Positions 52,611 to 61,919 of a stretch of DNA of 64,000 nucleotides are shown here, piece by piece; position 1 is the stretch's first letter; each line of letters begins with the position of its first letter. The notes beneath the pieces were generated by a model. It searched no databases and had not been told where the DNA came from. It was given only the letters and a program-made list of their open reading frames with translations. Position numbers and translations under genes: made by a program. The stretch covers positions 3,228,001-3,292,000 of the forward strand of contig NZ_AP023368.1 in NCBI RefSeq assembly GCF_014218355.1, given 5' to 3'. The DNA comes from Anaerocolumna chitinilytica. Lineage in GTDB: Bacteria; Bacillota; Clostridia; Lachnospirales; Lachnospiraceae.

Positions 52611-53618
52611 CTATTCTTCTTCCAGATGCATTCTGATTTTATCATTGATATTCTGCTCTGTAAAAGTAATACACTGAATAATTGAATTCTTGATTTCATT
52701 GCTGGTAGAATTTCCATGGGCTTTTACAACCAGACCATTTAAACCAAGCATCGGTGCTCCGCCATATCCGGATGCATCAAATGACTTCAATGTTTCTTTC
52801 AAAGCCGGCTTACACAACAGAGCACCAATTTTACTCTTTGTTGTACTCATTAAGCCTGCCTTAATTTTACCGATTAAGGTACTTCCAAGACCTTCATATA
52901 ATTTGAGAATTACATTACCAACAAAAGCTTCACACACGATAACATCTGCACCGCCTTTGGGTATCTCTCTTGCTTCGATACTGCCGATAAAATTTATGTC
53001 ATTACAGTTTTTAAGCAACGGGAAAGTTTCCTTTACCAGCATGTTACCTTTTTCTTCTTCTGCACCTATGTTAACAATGGCAACTCTCGGATTCTTGATT
53101 CCAACAACATTCTCCATGTAAACAGAGCCCATCTTGGCAAACTGTACCAAATGTGAAGCTCTTGCATCCACATTAGCTCCGCAATCAATTAACAAGGATA
53201 CACCACTTTCTGTGGGAAGTAAGGGTGCAAGGGGTGGTCTGTCTATACCCTTAATTCTTCCTACAATCAATTGTCCGCCAACTAACACTGCTCCGGTACT
53301 TCCGGCTGAAACAAATGCATCTGCTTCACCATTCTTTACCAGATTCATTGCGACAACGATGGATGAATTCTTCTTTCTCCGAATAGCCATTACAGGAGCT
53401 TCATCGTTGGTTATCACATCTTCTGCATGGATAATCGATAAACGCTCCTTGTCATAATCAATGCCGGTTAATTCTGCATTAATTGCTTTTTCCTGACCAA
53501 CCAGGACAATCTTAATGTCCTTTCTTTCCCTCAAAGCCTCCAATGCACCCTTAACGATTTGGGCAGGCGCATAATCTCCGCCCATTGCATCGACTGCAAC
53601 TTTTACAACTCTATCCAT
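52611..53618 (-). CDS. plsX: Phosphate acyltransferase PlsX
   Basis: A 335-residue enzyme that converts acyl-ACP to acyl-phosphate, the donor for PlsY (17124-17747). Family motifs are VAVDAMGGDYAPAQIVKGA, SAGSTGAVLVGGQLIVGRIKGIDRPPLAPLLPT, DCGANVDARASHLVQFAKMG and SGYGGAPMLGLNGLVVKAHG. It lies first in plsX-acpP-rnc-smc-ftsY, behind the promoter at 53817-53845. Confidence 0.97.
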   Translation of the reverse strand: MDRVVKVAVDAMGGDYAPAQIVKGALEALRERKDIKIVLVGQEKAINAELTGIDYDKERLSIIHAEDVITNDEAPVMAIRRKKNSSIVVAMNLVKNGEADAFVSAGSTGAVLVGGQLIVGRIKGIDRPPLAPLLPTESGVSLLIDCGANVDARASHLVQFAKMGSVYMENVVGIKNPRVAIVNIGAEEEKGNMLVKETFPLLKNCNDINFIGSIEAREIPKGGADVIVCEAFVGNVILKLYEGLGSTLIGKIKAGLMSTTKSKIGALLCKPALKETLKSFDASGYGGAPMLGLNGLVVKAHGNSTSNEIKNSIIQCITFTEQNINDKIRMHLEEE

Positions 53619-53975
53619 ATTACCTCTTTCCTGAATATCTAATCATTCACTTGATATTCGTTAATCGGTAGTTGAAAAAACCTCTTATGTTTTTTCAACC
53701 CAACTCCATTTGTGAGAATCGAATTATTGCTTTCATTCTCTTGAATTAGCAGCTGAAAATGAACTCTTCAACTTTTTTGGGTCTGTTTAAATCTTACCCA
53801 GCCAGTATCTATACACAATATACTAGATATCATTATAAAAATCAACTAAAAATTATCAAAAAAAAGTGATATTCCTGAGTCAGTCACAAGTCCATACAGG
53901 TTACCAAAGAATCAGTAAGTATCCTGTCATAAACCACTGACATGACCCGAAATATCACATATGTGATAAGCAGTA
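53619..53975. other. Intergenic region between plsX and cheR
   Basis: A 357-bp gap. It holds an inverted repeat with 11-bp arms, GTTGAAAAAAC...GTTTTTTCAAC (53671-53699), the plsX promoter, and a 16-bp perfect palindrome TATCACATATGTGATA (53953-53968) eight bases past the cheR stop. No gene is seen. The usual yceD-rpmF pair of plsX clusters is absent here. Confidence 0.6.
53817..53845 (-). promoter_or_regulatory. Promoter of plsX-acpP
   Basis: TTGATT (53840-53845), a 17-bp spacer and TATATT (53817-53822) on the minus strand. The leader is ~190 nt long. I see no FapR site. Confidence 0.6.
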
Positions 53976-54755
53976 TTATATCTTTTTATAAAAAAATGAT
54001 TTGTAAGTGGCAAACTGCAGGTTCTGAGGCTGAATAATTTGTTCTGTACTGCCTACAAAAAGGATGGCTTCCTTCTTTAAAGCAGCATTAAAACTCTTAT
54101 ATATCTTATCTTTAGCCTCTTCCGTGAAATAAATAAGTACATTCCGACATATAATCAAATCACAATTAGAAGGGTATTCATCCTTTAACAAATTGTGCTG
54201 TTTGAATTCCACACAAGCTTTTATACTGTCGGAAATCTGATAGGTGGAACTGTTAATCTCTGTAAAATACTTTTTTTGAAATTCCTCCGGAAGTCCCTTC
54301 AGGCTCTTTATATTATATAAACCAATTTTGGCTTTTTCTAATATTTGTCTGTCTATATCTGTAGCGATAACCTTTATACGGGACAACGGCATGAATTTCG
54401 ATAAAAGCATTACCAAAGAGTAGGGCTCATCTCCTGTGGAACAGGCGGCACTCCAAATCTTTAATGTGTTTCCAAATTTACTAAAAAGATAAGGAAGCAC
54501 TTCCTTTTCCAACAATACCCATTGTTCTGGATTACGGTAAAATTCCGATACATTAATTGTAAGATAATTAACGAATTCTTCAAACATCACCGGACTTTTC
54601 TTAATAAAATCTACGTATGCACTATAGGTTTCGATCTTATGCTTTGCAATTAATGCATCAATTCTGCGTTTCATCTGACGTTCTTTATATAGATTTAAGT
54701 CTATTTTCGTCAGCTGATAAATCTGGGTCTTAAAGGATTCATAACTATCCGTCAA
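53976..54755 (-). CDS. cheR: Protein-glutamate O-methyltransferase CheR
   Basis: A 259-residue SAM-dependent methyltransferase for chemoreceptors. The N-terminal helical domain (KIDLNLYKERQMKRRIDALIAK) precedes the SAM-binding domain (FGNTLKIWSAACSTGDEPYSLVMLL, VIATDIDRQILEKAKIGLYN, DLIICRNVLIYFTEEAKDKIY). The start is TTG 54755, 9 nt after AGGAG. No other chemotaxis gene is nearby; it is between rpsA and plsX. Confidence 0.95.
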   Translation of the reverse strand: MTDSYESFKTQIYQLTKIDLNLYKERQMKRRIDALIAKHKIETYSAYVDFIKKSPVMFEEFVNYLTINVSEFYRNPEQWVLLEKEVLPYLFSKFGNTLKIWSAACSTGDEPYSLVMLLSKFMPLSRIKVIATDIDRQILEKAKIGLYNIKSLKGLPEEFQKKYFTEINSSTYQISDSIKACVEFKQHNLLKDEYPSNCDLIICRNVLIYFTEEAKDKIYKSFNAALKKEAILFVGSTEQIIQPQNLQFATYKSFFYKKI

Positions 54756-54792
54756 ACAGATACACTCCTATCTTTTGTATTGAATTATTTCA

Positions 54793-55884
54793 TTATTCCT
54801 GGATATCTTCTTCAGAAGCTGATTCATCCATTACATTGTCCAAAGCTTTGATGCTTAAACTGATTTTCTTTTCATCGCTGTTAAAATCAACTACTCTTGC
54901 AGTGATTTCTTCACCAATCTTTAATACGTCAGCAGGCTTCTCTACATGTTCTTTTGAAATCTGGGACACATGTAAAAGAGCATCCACACCGGGCTCTAAT
55001 TCAACGAAGGCACCAAAGTCAGTCATTCTTGCAACTCTACCAAGCACTACATTGCCAACAGCATACTTCTCAGATGCTTTAATCCAGGGATTTTCATTTT
55101 CAAATTTAAGACTGAGTGCAATCTTTTCACCGGAAATGTCTTTAATAAGAACTTTTACCTTATCCCCTACTTTAAATACCTTCTTGGGATTCTCAACTCT
55201 GCCCCAAGACATTTCGGAGATATGAAGAAGTCCGTCAGCGCCGCCTAAATCAATAAACGCACCAAAATCGGTAACATTCTTAATTGTTCCTTCAACTGTC
55301 ATACCAGGTTTGATTCTTTCAAACAGTTCTTTTTGTAATATTTGCTTCTTAGCAACGATTAACTGCTTACGGTCACCGATAATTCTTCTCTTCTTAGGAT
55401 TGAACTCAGAGATAACAAATTCAATCTCTTGTCCTGCATATTTTTCAAGATTTTTCTCATATCCGTCAGATACAAGACTTGCAGGGATAAATATTCTGGT
55501 TTCATCTACAATAACACTAAGACCGCCTTCTAATACAGAAGTAACCTTTGCAGTTAAAACTTCTTTATTGTTGAAGGCTTCTTCCAGTCTCTTGCTTCCC
55601 TTTTCAGCAGCCAGTCTCTTATAGGTTAACAGAACTTGTCCTTCTCCGTCATTTACCTTTAATACTTTAGCCTGTAAAGGGTCTCCTTCTTTTACGAGAG
55701 TTGTTAAATCAACACCAGGGGTGTTTGTGAATTCACTTCTGGTTATGATACCATCAGCTTTGTAACCTATATTCAAGACGATCTCGTCTTCTTTTACACG
55801 TATTACAGTGCCCTCTACAACCTCTCCGTTTTGTATTGTTTTTAATGATTCCTCCAATAATTGCTCAAAACTCATTTCTGACAT
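54793..55884 (-). CDS. rpsA: 30S ribosomal protein S1-like protein (four S1 domains)
   Basis: A 363-residue protein with four S1 RNA-binding domains (about residues 15-85, 100-165, 186-256 and 271-341). Typical turns are GAFIDLGGADGLLHISEMSWGRVENPKKVFKVGDKVKV and GAFVELEPGVDALLHVSQISKEHVEKP. It is shorter than the six-domain E. coli S1, as in other Firmicutes. Its start overlaps the ispH stop by 13 bp. In some Clostridia the two are fused into one protein; here they are separate. Confidence 0.95.
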   Translation of the reverse strand: MSEMSFEQLLEESLKTIQNGEVVEGTVIRVKEDEIVLNIGYKADGIITRSEFTNTPGVDLTTLVKEGDPLQAKVLKVNDGEGQVLLTYKRLAAEKGSKRLEEAFNNKEVLTAKVTSVLEGGLSVIVDETRIFIPASLVSDGYEKNLEKYAGQEIEFVISEFNPKKRRIIGDRKQLIVAKKQILQKELFERIKPGMTVEGTIKNVTDFGAFIDLGGADGLLHISEMSWGRVENPKKVFKVGDKVKVLIKDISGEKIALSLKFENENPWIKASEKYAVGNVVLGRVARMTDFGAFVELEPGVDALLHVSQISKEHVEKPADVLKIGEEITARVVDFNSDEKKISLSIKALDNVMDESASEEDIQE

Positions 55885-56717
55885 GCAGTATGAACCTCCT
55901 TGATAATATTGTTTGGGGTTGAAGCCCCTGCTGTAATACCTACGCTACGAAAAGATTTGAGTATGTTCAAATCCAGGTCTTTCAGTGTCTGTATATAGTA
56001 AGTATTTTCACATTCAGCTTTTGATATTTCGTACAGTTTTTGGGTGTTAGAACTGTGCCTGTCTCCAATAACAATCATAGCGTCAGAAGCCTTGGCAAGT
56101 GTTTTTGCCTCGGTTTGGCGCTCTTTTGTAGCATTACATATTGTATTTATAACAATTATATCATAACCCTTTTTAGATATAATTTCAACTATATCTTGAA
56201 AATTATTGTAGTTAATTGTCGTCTGAGCCACTATACATATGTCTGTATCCACTGGTAAATCAAAGGTTTCAGCATCTTCTTTTGTTTCAAGAACTGTATA
56301 ATTATTCAAACACCAGCCTGTAATTCCCTGTACTTCAGGGTGTGATTTACTGCCTACAATAATGATATGCCTGCCCTGTTCCGTCTGCTCTTTTACTGTT
56401 TTATGAATCTTAAGTACAAATGGACAGGTAGCATCAACCAGATTCAGGTTGTTACTTTTGATGATGTCGTATATCTTCTCGGGTACACCATGGGATCTTA
56501 TGATTATTGTACCCTCGCCTAAGGTTTTTAATTCTTCCTCTGTCTTAATCAGATGAACTCCCTTATCTGTCAGATCTTTAATAACCTCATCATTATGTAT
56601 GATAGGCCCATAAGTGTATACCTTATCACCTTTTTTGATTTCATCATAAACAGCGTCTACCGCACGTTTCACACCAAAGCAAAAGCCGGCAGTATCTGCT
56701 AAAACTAACTTTTCCAT
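55872..56717 (-). CDS. ispH: 4-hydroxy-3-methylbut-2-enyl diphosphate reductase
   Basis: A 281-residue iron-sulfur enzyme for the last step of the MEP isoprenoid pathway. Cluster cysteines are C13 (ADTAGFCFGVKRAVD), the one in VDATCPFVLKIHKTV and the one in INTICNATKERQTEA. SHGVPE and GITAGASTPNNII are conserved. It overlaps rpsA by 13 bp and follows cmk, the usual cmk-ispH-rpsA order of Clostridia. Confidence 0.98.
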   Translation of the reverse strand: MEKLVLADTAGFCFGVKRAVDAVYDEIKKGDKVYTYGPIIHNDEVIKDLTDKGVHLIKTEEELKTLGEGTIIIRSHGVPEKIYDIIKSNNLNLVDATCPFVLKIHKTVKEQTEQGRHIIIVGSKSHPEVQGITGWCLNNYTVLETKEDAETFDLPVDTDICIVAQTTINYNNFQDIVEIISKKGYDIIVINTICNATKERQTEAKTLAKASDAMIVIGDRHSSNTQKLYEISKAECENTYYIQTLKDLDLNILKSFRSVGITAGASTPNNIIKEVHTACQK

Positions 56718-56784
56718 TGGAACCTCTTTCCGGCAAGCTTAACAGTCCGTTTCGGTACTATATGGACAGATTATAAAGGTATTT

Positions 56785-57474
56785 TCACTGAACAGAAACT
56801 GCTTTTTTGTACAGTGAAATGATAGCAGCAGCTACTTCGTCTATAGACATATAGGAGCAATCCAGAGCTACTGCATCTTCTGCCTTCTTTAAAGGCGAAA
56901 CCTCTCTGTTCATATCCTGATAATCCCTTGCGACAATATCTTTTTCAATTTCTTCTATATTACAGGATATTCCCTTCTCAGTCAATTCCTTATAACGTCT
57001 TTCTGCTCTTACCTTTGATTCTGCTGTCAGATAGACTTTTAGGTCAGCAAAAGGAAGAACCACTGTTCCGATATCTCTGCCATCCATGATAACATTGGAA
57101 GATTCTGCGATTTTTTTCTGCAGTTCAACCATTTTTTCCCGGACAGCCTTTACTTTGCCAACAGCAGATGCCATCTTACCGGCTTCTTCCGTACGAATAT
57201 GTTCCGTTACGTTCTCACCATTAAGATATACTTGTTGTCCACCGTCTTCATATTTTAATTGTATGTCAGCTTTTTGAACTGCCTCTCCAAGTTCGGTTTC
57301 TTTTTCTGTATTAATACCATTGCGAGCAGCAAACAAACCAATTGCACGGTACATAGCTCCTGTATCAACATAGATAAATTTCAGTTCTTTTGCAACAAGC
57401 TTTGCTATTGTACTCTTACCGGCTCCAGCCGGACCATCGATAGCTATATTGTAATACTTTTGTTCTTTATGCAT
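56785..57474 (-). CDS. cmk: Cytidylate kinase
   Basis: A 229-residue NMP kinase that phosphorylates CMP and dCMP. The P-loop is IAIDGPAGAGKSTIAKLVAKEL, then DTGAMYRAIGL, DGRDIGTVVLPFADLKVYLTA and RDYQDMNREVSPLKKAEDAVALD. The start at ATG 57474 has GGGGG 5 nt upstream; an ATG at 57486 has none. It lies upstream of ispH in the same transcript. Confidence 0.97.
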   Translation of the reverse strand: MHKEQKYYNIAIDGPAGAGKSTIAKLVAKELKFIYVDTGAMYRAIGLFAARNGINTEKETELGEAVQKADIQLKYEDGGQQVYLNGENVTEHIRTEEAGKMASAVGKVKAVREKMVELQKKIAESSNVIMDGRDIGTVVLPFADLKVYLTAESKVRAERRYKELTEKGISCNIEEIEKDIVARDYQDMNREVSPLKKAEDAVALDCSYMSIDEVAAAIISLYKKAVSVQ

Positions 57475-57550
57475 ATTTTCCCCCATGTGAAGTGCTTTGC
57501 AGGCTTATTTGATAGCAGGGTATATTTAAAATCCAGCCTTTAACTTCAGT

Positions 57551-57585
57551 AAATCTGAAAGATTTACAAAATCCGAAAGATTTAC
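57551..57585. repeat. Two-copy 17-bp direct repeat upstream of cmk
   Basis: AAATCTGAAAGATTTAC (57551-57567) and AAATCCGAAAGATTTAC (57569-57585) differ by one base. Each can fold on itself (GTAAATC/GATTTAC). They reach into the last codons of the flavoprotein gene at 57582 and may act as a weak hairpin between the two genes. Confidence 0.5.
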
Positions 57586-58826
57586 ACAGAAATACCAGCA
57601 AGATATGCCGTTGACCAGGCTATTTGAAGATTAAAGCCTCCGGTCAGGGCATCAAGGTCTAAAACTTCTCCGATATAGTATACCCCGGATATAAGCTTTG
57701 ATTCCATAGTTGAGGGATTGATTTCTTTCACTGCTATTCCGCCTTTTGTAATAACAGCTTCATTGTAGTCCCTTAATCTCTCAATGTGAAGAGGCATTGC
57801 TTTTAATACGTCTACCAACTGCTTTCTTTCTTCTTTCGTAATAAGATTGACTTTTTTTTCAGGATCAATTTTACTTAATGTTATTATAGCTTGAATCATC
57901 TTGCGTGGCAAGAGTTGATCAAGCGCATTCTTATATTGTTTATTCTTAAATTCATCAAAATCTCTTAATATTCTGGCATCCAGCTGTTCTCTGGTAAGGG
58001 CTGGCTTCAAATCAATCGACAAAGTAAGCTCACCCTTTCCCATATGAGGTACCAAAAAGCTGCTGGCACTTAAAATAACCGGTCCGCTCACACCAAAATG
58101 TGTAAAGAGAAGCTCTCCAAAATCGGAATATAGGTTCTTTCCCTGATTCGTAATTGTTATTTCTATATTCTTAAGGGATAAGCCCTGAAGTTCTTTCACA
58201 AGTTCGATTTCCTTGATATTCATAGGAACAAGGGAAGGGTTAAGTTTGGTGACCGAATGTCCCATAGCTTTAGCAAACCGATAACCATCGCCGGTGGAGC
58301 CGGTGGAAGGGTAAGACAGACCGCCGGTGGCAACAATTACTTTGCCAGAATAGATTATCTCGGAGGTATTCTTAATAGAAACCCCCTTCACCTTAGAGTC
58401 TTCTGTAAGAATCTGTTCAACTTCACATTGGTATCTGATTTCTACGTGAAGTTTTTTCAACTCTCTTAATAAGGCACCGATAACATCTGATGATTTGTCT
58501 GACTCCGGAAACACTCTTCCGCCTCTTTCAATCTTGGTCTTTAACCCAAGCTGCTCAAAGAAGTCAATAACATCGTAATTATTATATCCATAAAAAGCTC
58601 CGTACAGGAATTTGGGATTACTCATGACATTCTTAAACAAATCTTCCATATCACAGGCATTGGTGATATTACAACGACCCTTTCCTGTTATATAGAGCTT
58701 TTTGCCGGCTTTATCATTTTTCTCCAAAAGCAGGACCTCATGTCCGTTTCTGGCAGCGATTACTGCCGCCATCATACCGGCAGCTCCGGCTCCTATTACT
58801 ATTACCTTATCTTTATCCTTGCTCAT
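57582..58826 (-). CDS. BaiN/HI0933-family FAD-dependent oxidoreductase
   Basis: A 414-residue flavoprotein. The FAD-binding motif is VIVIGAGAAGMMAAVIAARNG near the start, then KLYITGKGRCNITN, VIVATGGLSYPSTGSTGDGYRFA and the C-terminal SGVYYIGEVLDLDALTGGFNLQIAWSTAYLAG. The family is widespread with unclear substrates; bile-acid reductase BaiN is one named member. I choose ATG 58826 (MSKDKDK) with GGGAG upstream; the frame opens at 58868. Confidence 0.93.
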   Translation of the reverse strand: MSKDKDKVIVIGAGAAGMMAAVIAARNGHEVLLLEKNDKAGKKLYITGKGRCNITNACDMEDLFKNVMSNPKFLYGAFYGYNNYDVIDFFEQLGLKTKIERGGRVFPESDKSSDVIGALLRELKKLHVEIRYQCEVEQILTEDSKVKGVSIKNTSEIIYSGKVIVATGGLSYPSTGSTGDGYRFAKAMGHSVTKLNPSLVPMNIKEIELVKELQGLSLKNIEITITNQGKNLYSDFGELLFTHFGVSGPVILSASSFLVPHMGKGELTLSIDLKPALTREQLDARILRDFDEFKNKQYKNALDQLLPRKMIQAIITLSKIDPEKKVNLITKEERKQLVDVLKAMPLHIERLRDYNEAVITKGGIAVKEINPSTMESKLISGVYYIGEVLDLDALTGGFNLQIAWSTAYLAGISV

Positions 58827-58977
58827 TTTATCTCCCATTTGCTTTTTAGTATCCGCACTAACAACCATGCTATTGTTTGTGAAAACTTTTTCACCTTAAT
58901 TATTATAATTTCCTCAAGTACAGGGTTTATACTTTTCAAAATTCATCGCAAACTTTCTGCAGAACTGAAATCTCATA

Positions 58978-59003
58978 AAAAAGAGGCATAAGCCTCTTTT
59001 TTT
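58978..59003 (-). terminator. Intrinsic terminator after the GerMN-like lipoprotein gene
   Basis: AAAAAGAGGC (58978-58987) pairs with GCCTCTTTTT (58992-59001) around a 4-nt loop. The stem is flanked by A- and T-runs, so it could work in both directions. Confidence 0.9.
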
Positions 59004-59010
59004 AGTCATA

Positions 59011-59574
59011 TTATTTTGACTTGTTACCGTCCAGATAAACAGAATTCAATCCGAAAGATAGATTATCTGACTTATATTCCTTTCCTTCAATTCGGAAAAT
59101 CACTTTAGGATATTCCGGAAGGTTGTCTACCAGGCTTTGTGCAATGGCATCCAGAATGGTTGTTTCAACCGTTAAATCGACCTGAACAACAGGCGGGGCA
59201 TCAGAGAGAAAGCTTACAATAACCGTATCCTTTTCTGTTGTTACGCTATCAATTCCCACATCAATTAACCGTTCTGCTAAAGAATCTGCTACCTTGTCAA
59301 CGATAAATTCCGGTGTAATCTTTGTATCTTCACTTACAAATGCTGATACGGATTCCACATCCTGCGTATTTTCGTTCATGGTATAGATGGAGATTTCTTT
59401 TGTTGCAGATGGTGTTACTGCGGATTTGGCAGTTTGTTTGTCCTGCCCTGCGGAAGGTGTTACGATTGTAATGGAAGTATCTTTTTTTACCTCAACCTTA
59501 TTTGTGCATGCCGTTGTTAATACGATTAAAAATAAAACCAGGATTACAGTAAGTTTCCTTGTCGTATTTTTCAT
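59011..59574 (-). CDS. Lipoprotein with a GerMN-like domain
   Basis: A 187-residue exported protein. The signal peptide ends in a lipobox (VLTTAC), followed by a Ser/Thr-rich linker. The C-terminal ~110 residues (ISIYTMNENTQDVESVSAFVSEDTKITPEFIVDKVADSLAERLIDVGIDSVTTEKDTVIVSFLSDAPPV) look like a sporulation/germination GerMN domain. ATG 59574 has GGAGTG upstream. A sporulation role is possible, and the assignment rests on pattern only. Confidence 0.75.
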   Translation of the reverse strand: MKNTTRKLTVILVLFLIVLTTACTNKVEVKKDTSITIVTPSAGQDKQTAKSAVTPSATKEISIYTMNENTQDVESVSAFVSEDTKITPEFIVDKVADSLAERLIDVGIDSVTTEKDTVIVSFLSDAPPVVQVDLTVETTILDAIAQSLVDNLPEYPKVIFRIEGKEYKSDNLSFGLNSVYLDGNKSK

Positions 59575-59736
59575 TCTAATCACTCCTACTGATTTACCAA
59601 ACATAGGCATAACATCTATACTCACTCCAGTTATTATAATAGGTGCCAAGTATGTCATTTTTATGTTAAAACCTTGTCTTTTATACAGCAGAATTTATCT
59701 TTTTCATATCCATATTCTAGGAATAAACCATAACAT

Positions 59737-61008
59737 TTATCTGTTATTTTCTATTGCTTCACCATAAGCATTTACTAAAGAGGTACGAAGGAAATCTAAC
59801 GCTGAAATTACCGTATATTCCCTAACCTTTTGTCTGTTTCCCTTAAAATGAAATTCTCTTACTTCTATCTTTCCATCGAAATAGCATCCGATATAGACAA
59901 GGCCAACGGGTTTACTTTCTGTACCGCCTTCCGGACCTGCAATCCCTGTTACAGAAAGAGCTGCTAGGCTTCCTGCCGCCTTAGCCGCACCTGCTGCCAT
60001 TTCTTTTGCTGTCTCACTGCTGACCGCTCCATACTTTTTAAGAGTACTTTCAGATACACCTAAATACTTCATTTTAGCCTTATTGGAATAGGTTATAAAG
60101 CCTTCTTCAAAAACAGCAGAAGCCCCAGAAACATTCACAAGCCTTCCGGCTAAAAGTCCTCCGGAACAGGATTCAGCGGTAGAAACCGTTAAATTAAACT
60201 TCGTTAACAGATTTATCACAGCTTCTTCAATCGTCACTTTTTCATCTGTGGTATATATATGGCTTCCAAAACGTTTCTTTAACTCTGCAACAACCGGTGC
60301 CGTAAGAAGCATTCCCTCTTCTTTTGTAGCTGCCAATGCGGTAACACGAAGATGAACTTCTCCATTTTTAGCATAAGGCGCTATGGTAGGATTGGTCTGA
60401 GAATCTATCATATCTTTTATCATGGTTTCTGCCTTGCTTTCACCAATCCCGCAGATCTTAACCATCTCCGAATACAGAACATTCTCTGAAAGAGTTTTCA
60501 GGTAAGGAACAATGGATTCTTCAAACATCGGGATCATCTCACCCGGAGGTCCTGGCATCAGAATAATAATCTTTCCTTCTTCTGTTTTCACAATTAGCCC
60601 TGGGGCTGTTCCATTGTTATTCTCTACAACTTGACAGCCTTCTATTATAAGTGCCTGCTTCCAGTTGTTTTCAGTAATATCTTTTCTTTCTCTGCCTTTA
60701 AAATACTCTTCGATTCTGCTTCTCGAACCAGCATCTTCCACCAACCTGCGCTTTAATACTTTAGCCGTAACTTCCTTCGTCAGGTCATCTTCCGTGGGAC
60801 CAAGTCCCCCTGTCAGGATTATAATGTCGCTACGGGATAAAGCCGTATTAATTACACCACTCAGTCTTTCTTCGTTGTCGCCTACAGAGATCTGATAATA
60901 ATTCGCCATTCCAAGCGCAGCACATTTTTCTGCAAGAAAGCTTGCATTTGTATTTACAATGTTTCCTAGTAATATTTCCGTTCCAACACTAATTAATTCA
61001 ACTGTCAT
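59737..61008 (-). CDS. cinA: CinA-family protein (MoCF domain plus nicotinamide-nucleotide amidase)
   Basis: A 423-residue protein. The N-terminal MoaB/MogA-like domain (ELISVGTEILLGNIVNTNASFLAEKCAALG, ILTGGLGPTEDDLTKEVTAK) and the C-terminal PncC domain (LTVSTAESCSGGLLAGRLVNVSGASAVFEEGFITYSNKAKMKYLGV) are both complete. The C-terminal part deamidates NMN; the N-terminal part has ADP-ribose pyrophosphatase activity in some species. It lies downstream of pgsA, as often in Firmicutes. Confidence 0.96.
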   Translation of the reverse strand: MTVELISVGTEILLGNIVNTNASFLAEKCAALGMANYYQISVGDNEERLSGVINTALSRSDIIILTGGLGPTEDDLTKEVTAKVLKRRLVEDAGSRSRIEEYFKGRERKDITENNWKQALIIEGCQVVENNNGTAPGLIVKTEEGKIIILMPGPPGEMIPMFEESIVPYLKTLSENVLYSEMVKICGIGESKAETMIKDMIDSQTNPTIAPYAKNGEVHLRVTALAATKEEGMLLTAPVVAELKKRFGSHIYTTDEKVTIEEAVINLLTKFNLTVSTAESCSGGLLAGRLVNVSGASAVFEEGFITYSNKAKMKYLGVSESTLKKYGAVSSETAKEMAAGAAKAAGSLAALSVTGIAGPEGGTESKPVGLVYIGCYFDGKIEVREFHFKGNRQKVREYTVISALDFLRTSLVNAYGEAIENNR

Positions 61009-61142
61009 ATCCTAGTGCACTGACTGTCTGATATTATCGTAAATGGTAACTTACAATACCATCCGCCGCTGTATCATCAGTCAACGCAGCTGCCGCTGCG
61101 TCTCCTTTCTCTGCCTTACAGTGTAACATTCAATTTGATTCA

Positions 61143-61682
61143 TTATTTCTTATCTGATAGTACTTTTCTATTCTTATACATGTAGTCAATCAAAGATACC
61201 ACCGTCAATACCAGTGAGAGATAGATAAATATCTGCTCCAGTACATGATATACAGGGTTATCAAAGTGAAAAATCAAAAGAACTGCCATAATCATCTGAG
61301 CAGTTGTTTTAAACTTTGCGATATAACTTGCAGCTATTACAACTCCGTTATCCGATGCTACCAGGCGAAAACCACTGATAATAAATTCTCTGGAGATTAT
61401 AACGATAATAATCCAGGCAGGAACCAGCCCTAATTCTACAAAGCAGATAAGCGCAGCTGAAACCAGCAGTTTATCAGCCAAGGGATCAGCAAACTTACCA
61501 AAGTTTGTAACCAAATTGTTTTTTCTTGCCAGATATCCATCCAAAGCATCAGAAAGAGAGGCTACAATAAAAATTACTCCTGCAATATACTTGCCTCCGG
61601 TAATACCCGGCACCAGAAAAAATATTAGAAAAACCGGTATCATGCAAGCCCTTGCTATCGTGATTTTGTTAGGAAGATTCAT
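61143..61682 (-). CDS. pgsA: CDP-diacylglycerol-glycerol-3-phosphate 3-phosphatidyltransferase
   Basis: A 179-residue membrane enzyme that makes phosphatidylglycerol phosphate. The CDP-alcohol phosphotransferase motif D-G-x2-A-R-x8-G-x3-D-x3-D is present as DALDGYLARKNNLVTNFGKFADPLADKLL. Four to five helices follow. The start at ATG 61682 (MNLPNKITIARA) has AAGG ~9 nt upstream. It lies between rimO and cinA, a common order. Confidence 0.96.
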   Translation of the reverse strand: MNLPNKITIARACMIPVFLIFFLVPGITGGKYIAGVIFIVASLSDALDGYLARKNNLVTNFGKFADPLADKLLVSAALICFVELGLVPAWIIIVIISREFIISGFRLVASDNGVVIAASYIAKFKTTAQMIMAVLLIFHFDNPVYHVLEQIFIYLSLVLTVVSLIDYMYKNRKVLSDKK

Positions 61683-61919
61683 CTTATTCATCCTTATACC
61701 CATTGCATTACACAGGTTTGCCTGCGTAATTGCCACAAATAACTTGGAGTGAAAGAATCTGTATGTGGCAATCCTTTCAATTTAGATTTTCTTTCACCCA
61801 TGATTTCCCTGTACGCATTACCAGTGTATTATCCATTTAATACGAGGAAGGTGTACACTGCCAAACTAATTTAATGCTGCAGGAAATATGAAAAACGTAA
61901 TTAGAATTCAAAAATTAAT

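Noticed and set aside
61708..61731. Hairpin ATTACACAGG/CCTGCGTAAT as a terminator between rimO and pgsA
   Set aside because: The stem has no U-run on either strand and lies inside the leader of pgsA; I leave it as an unexplained small inverted repeat.
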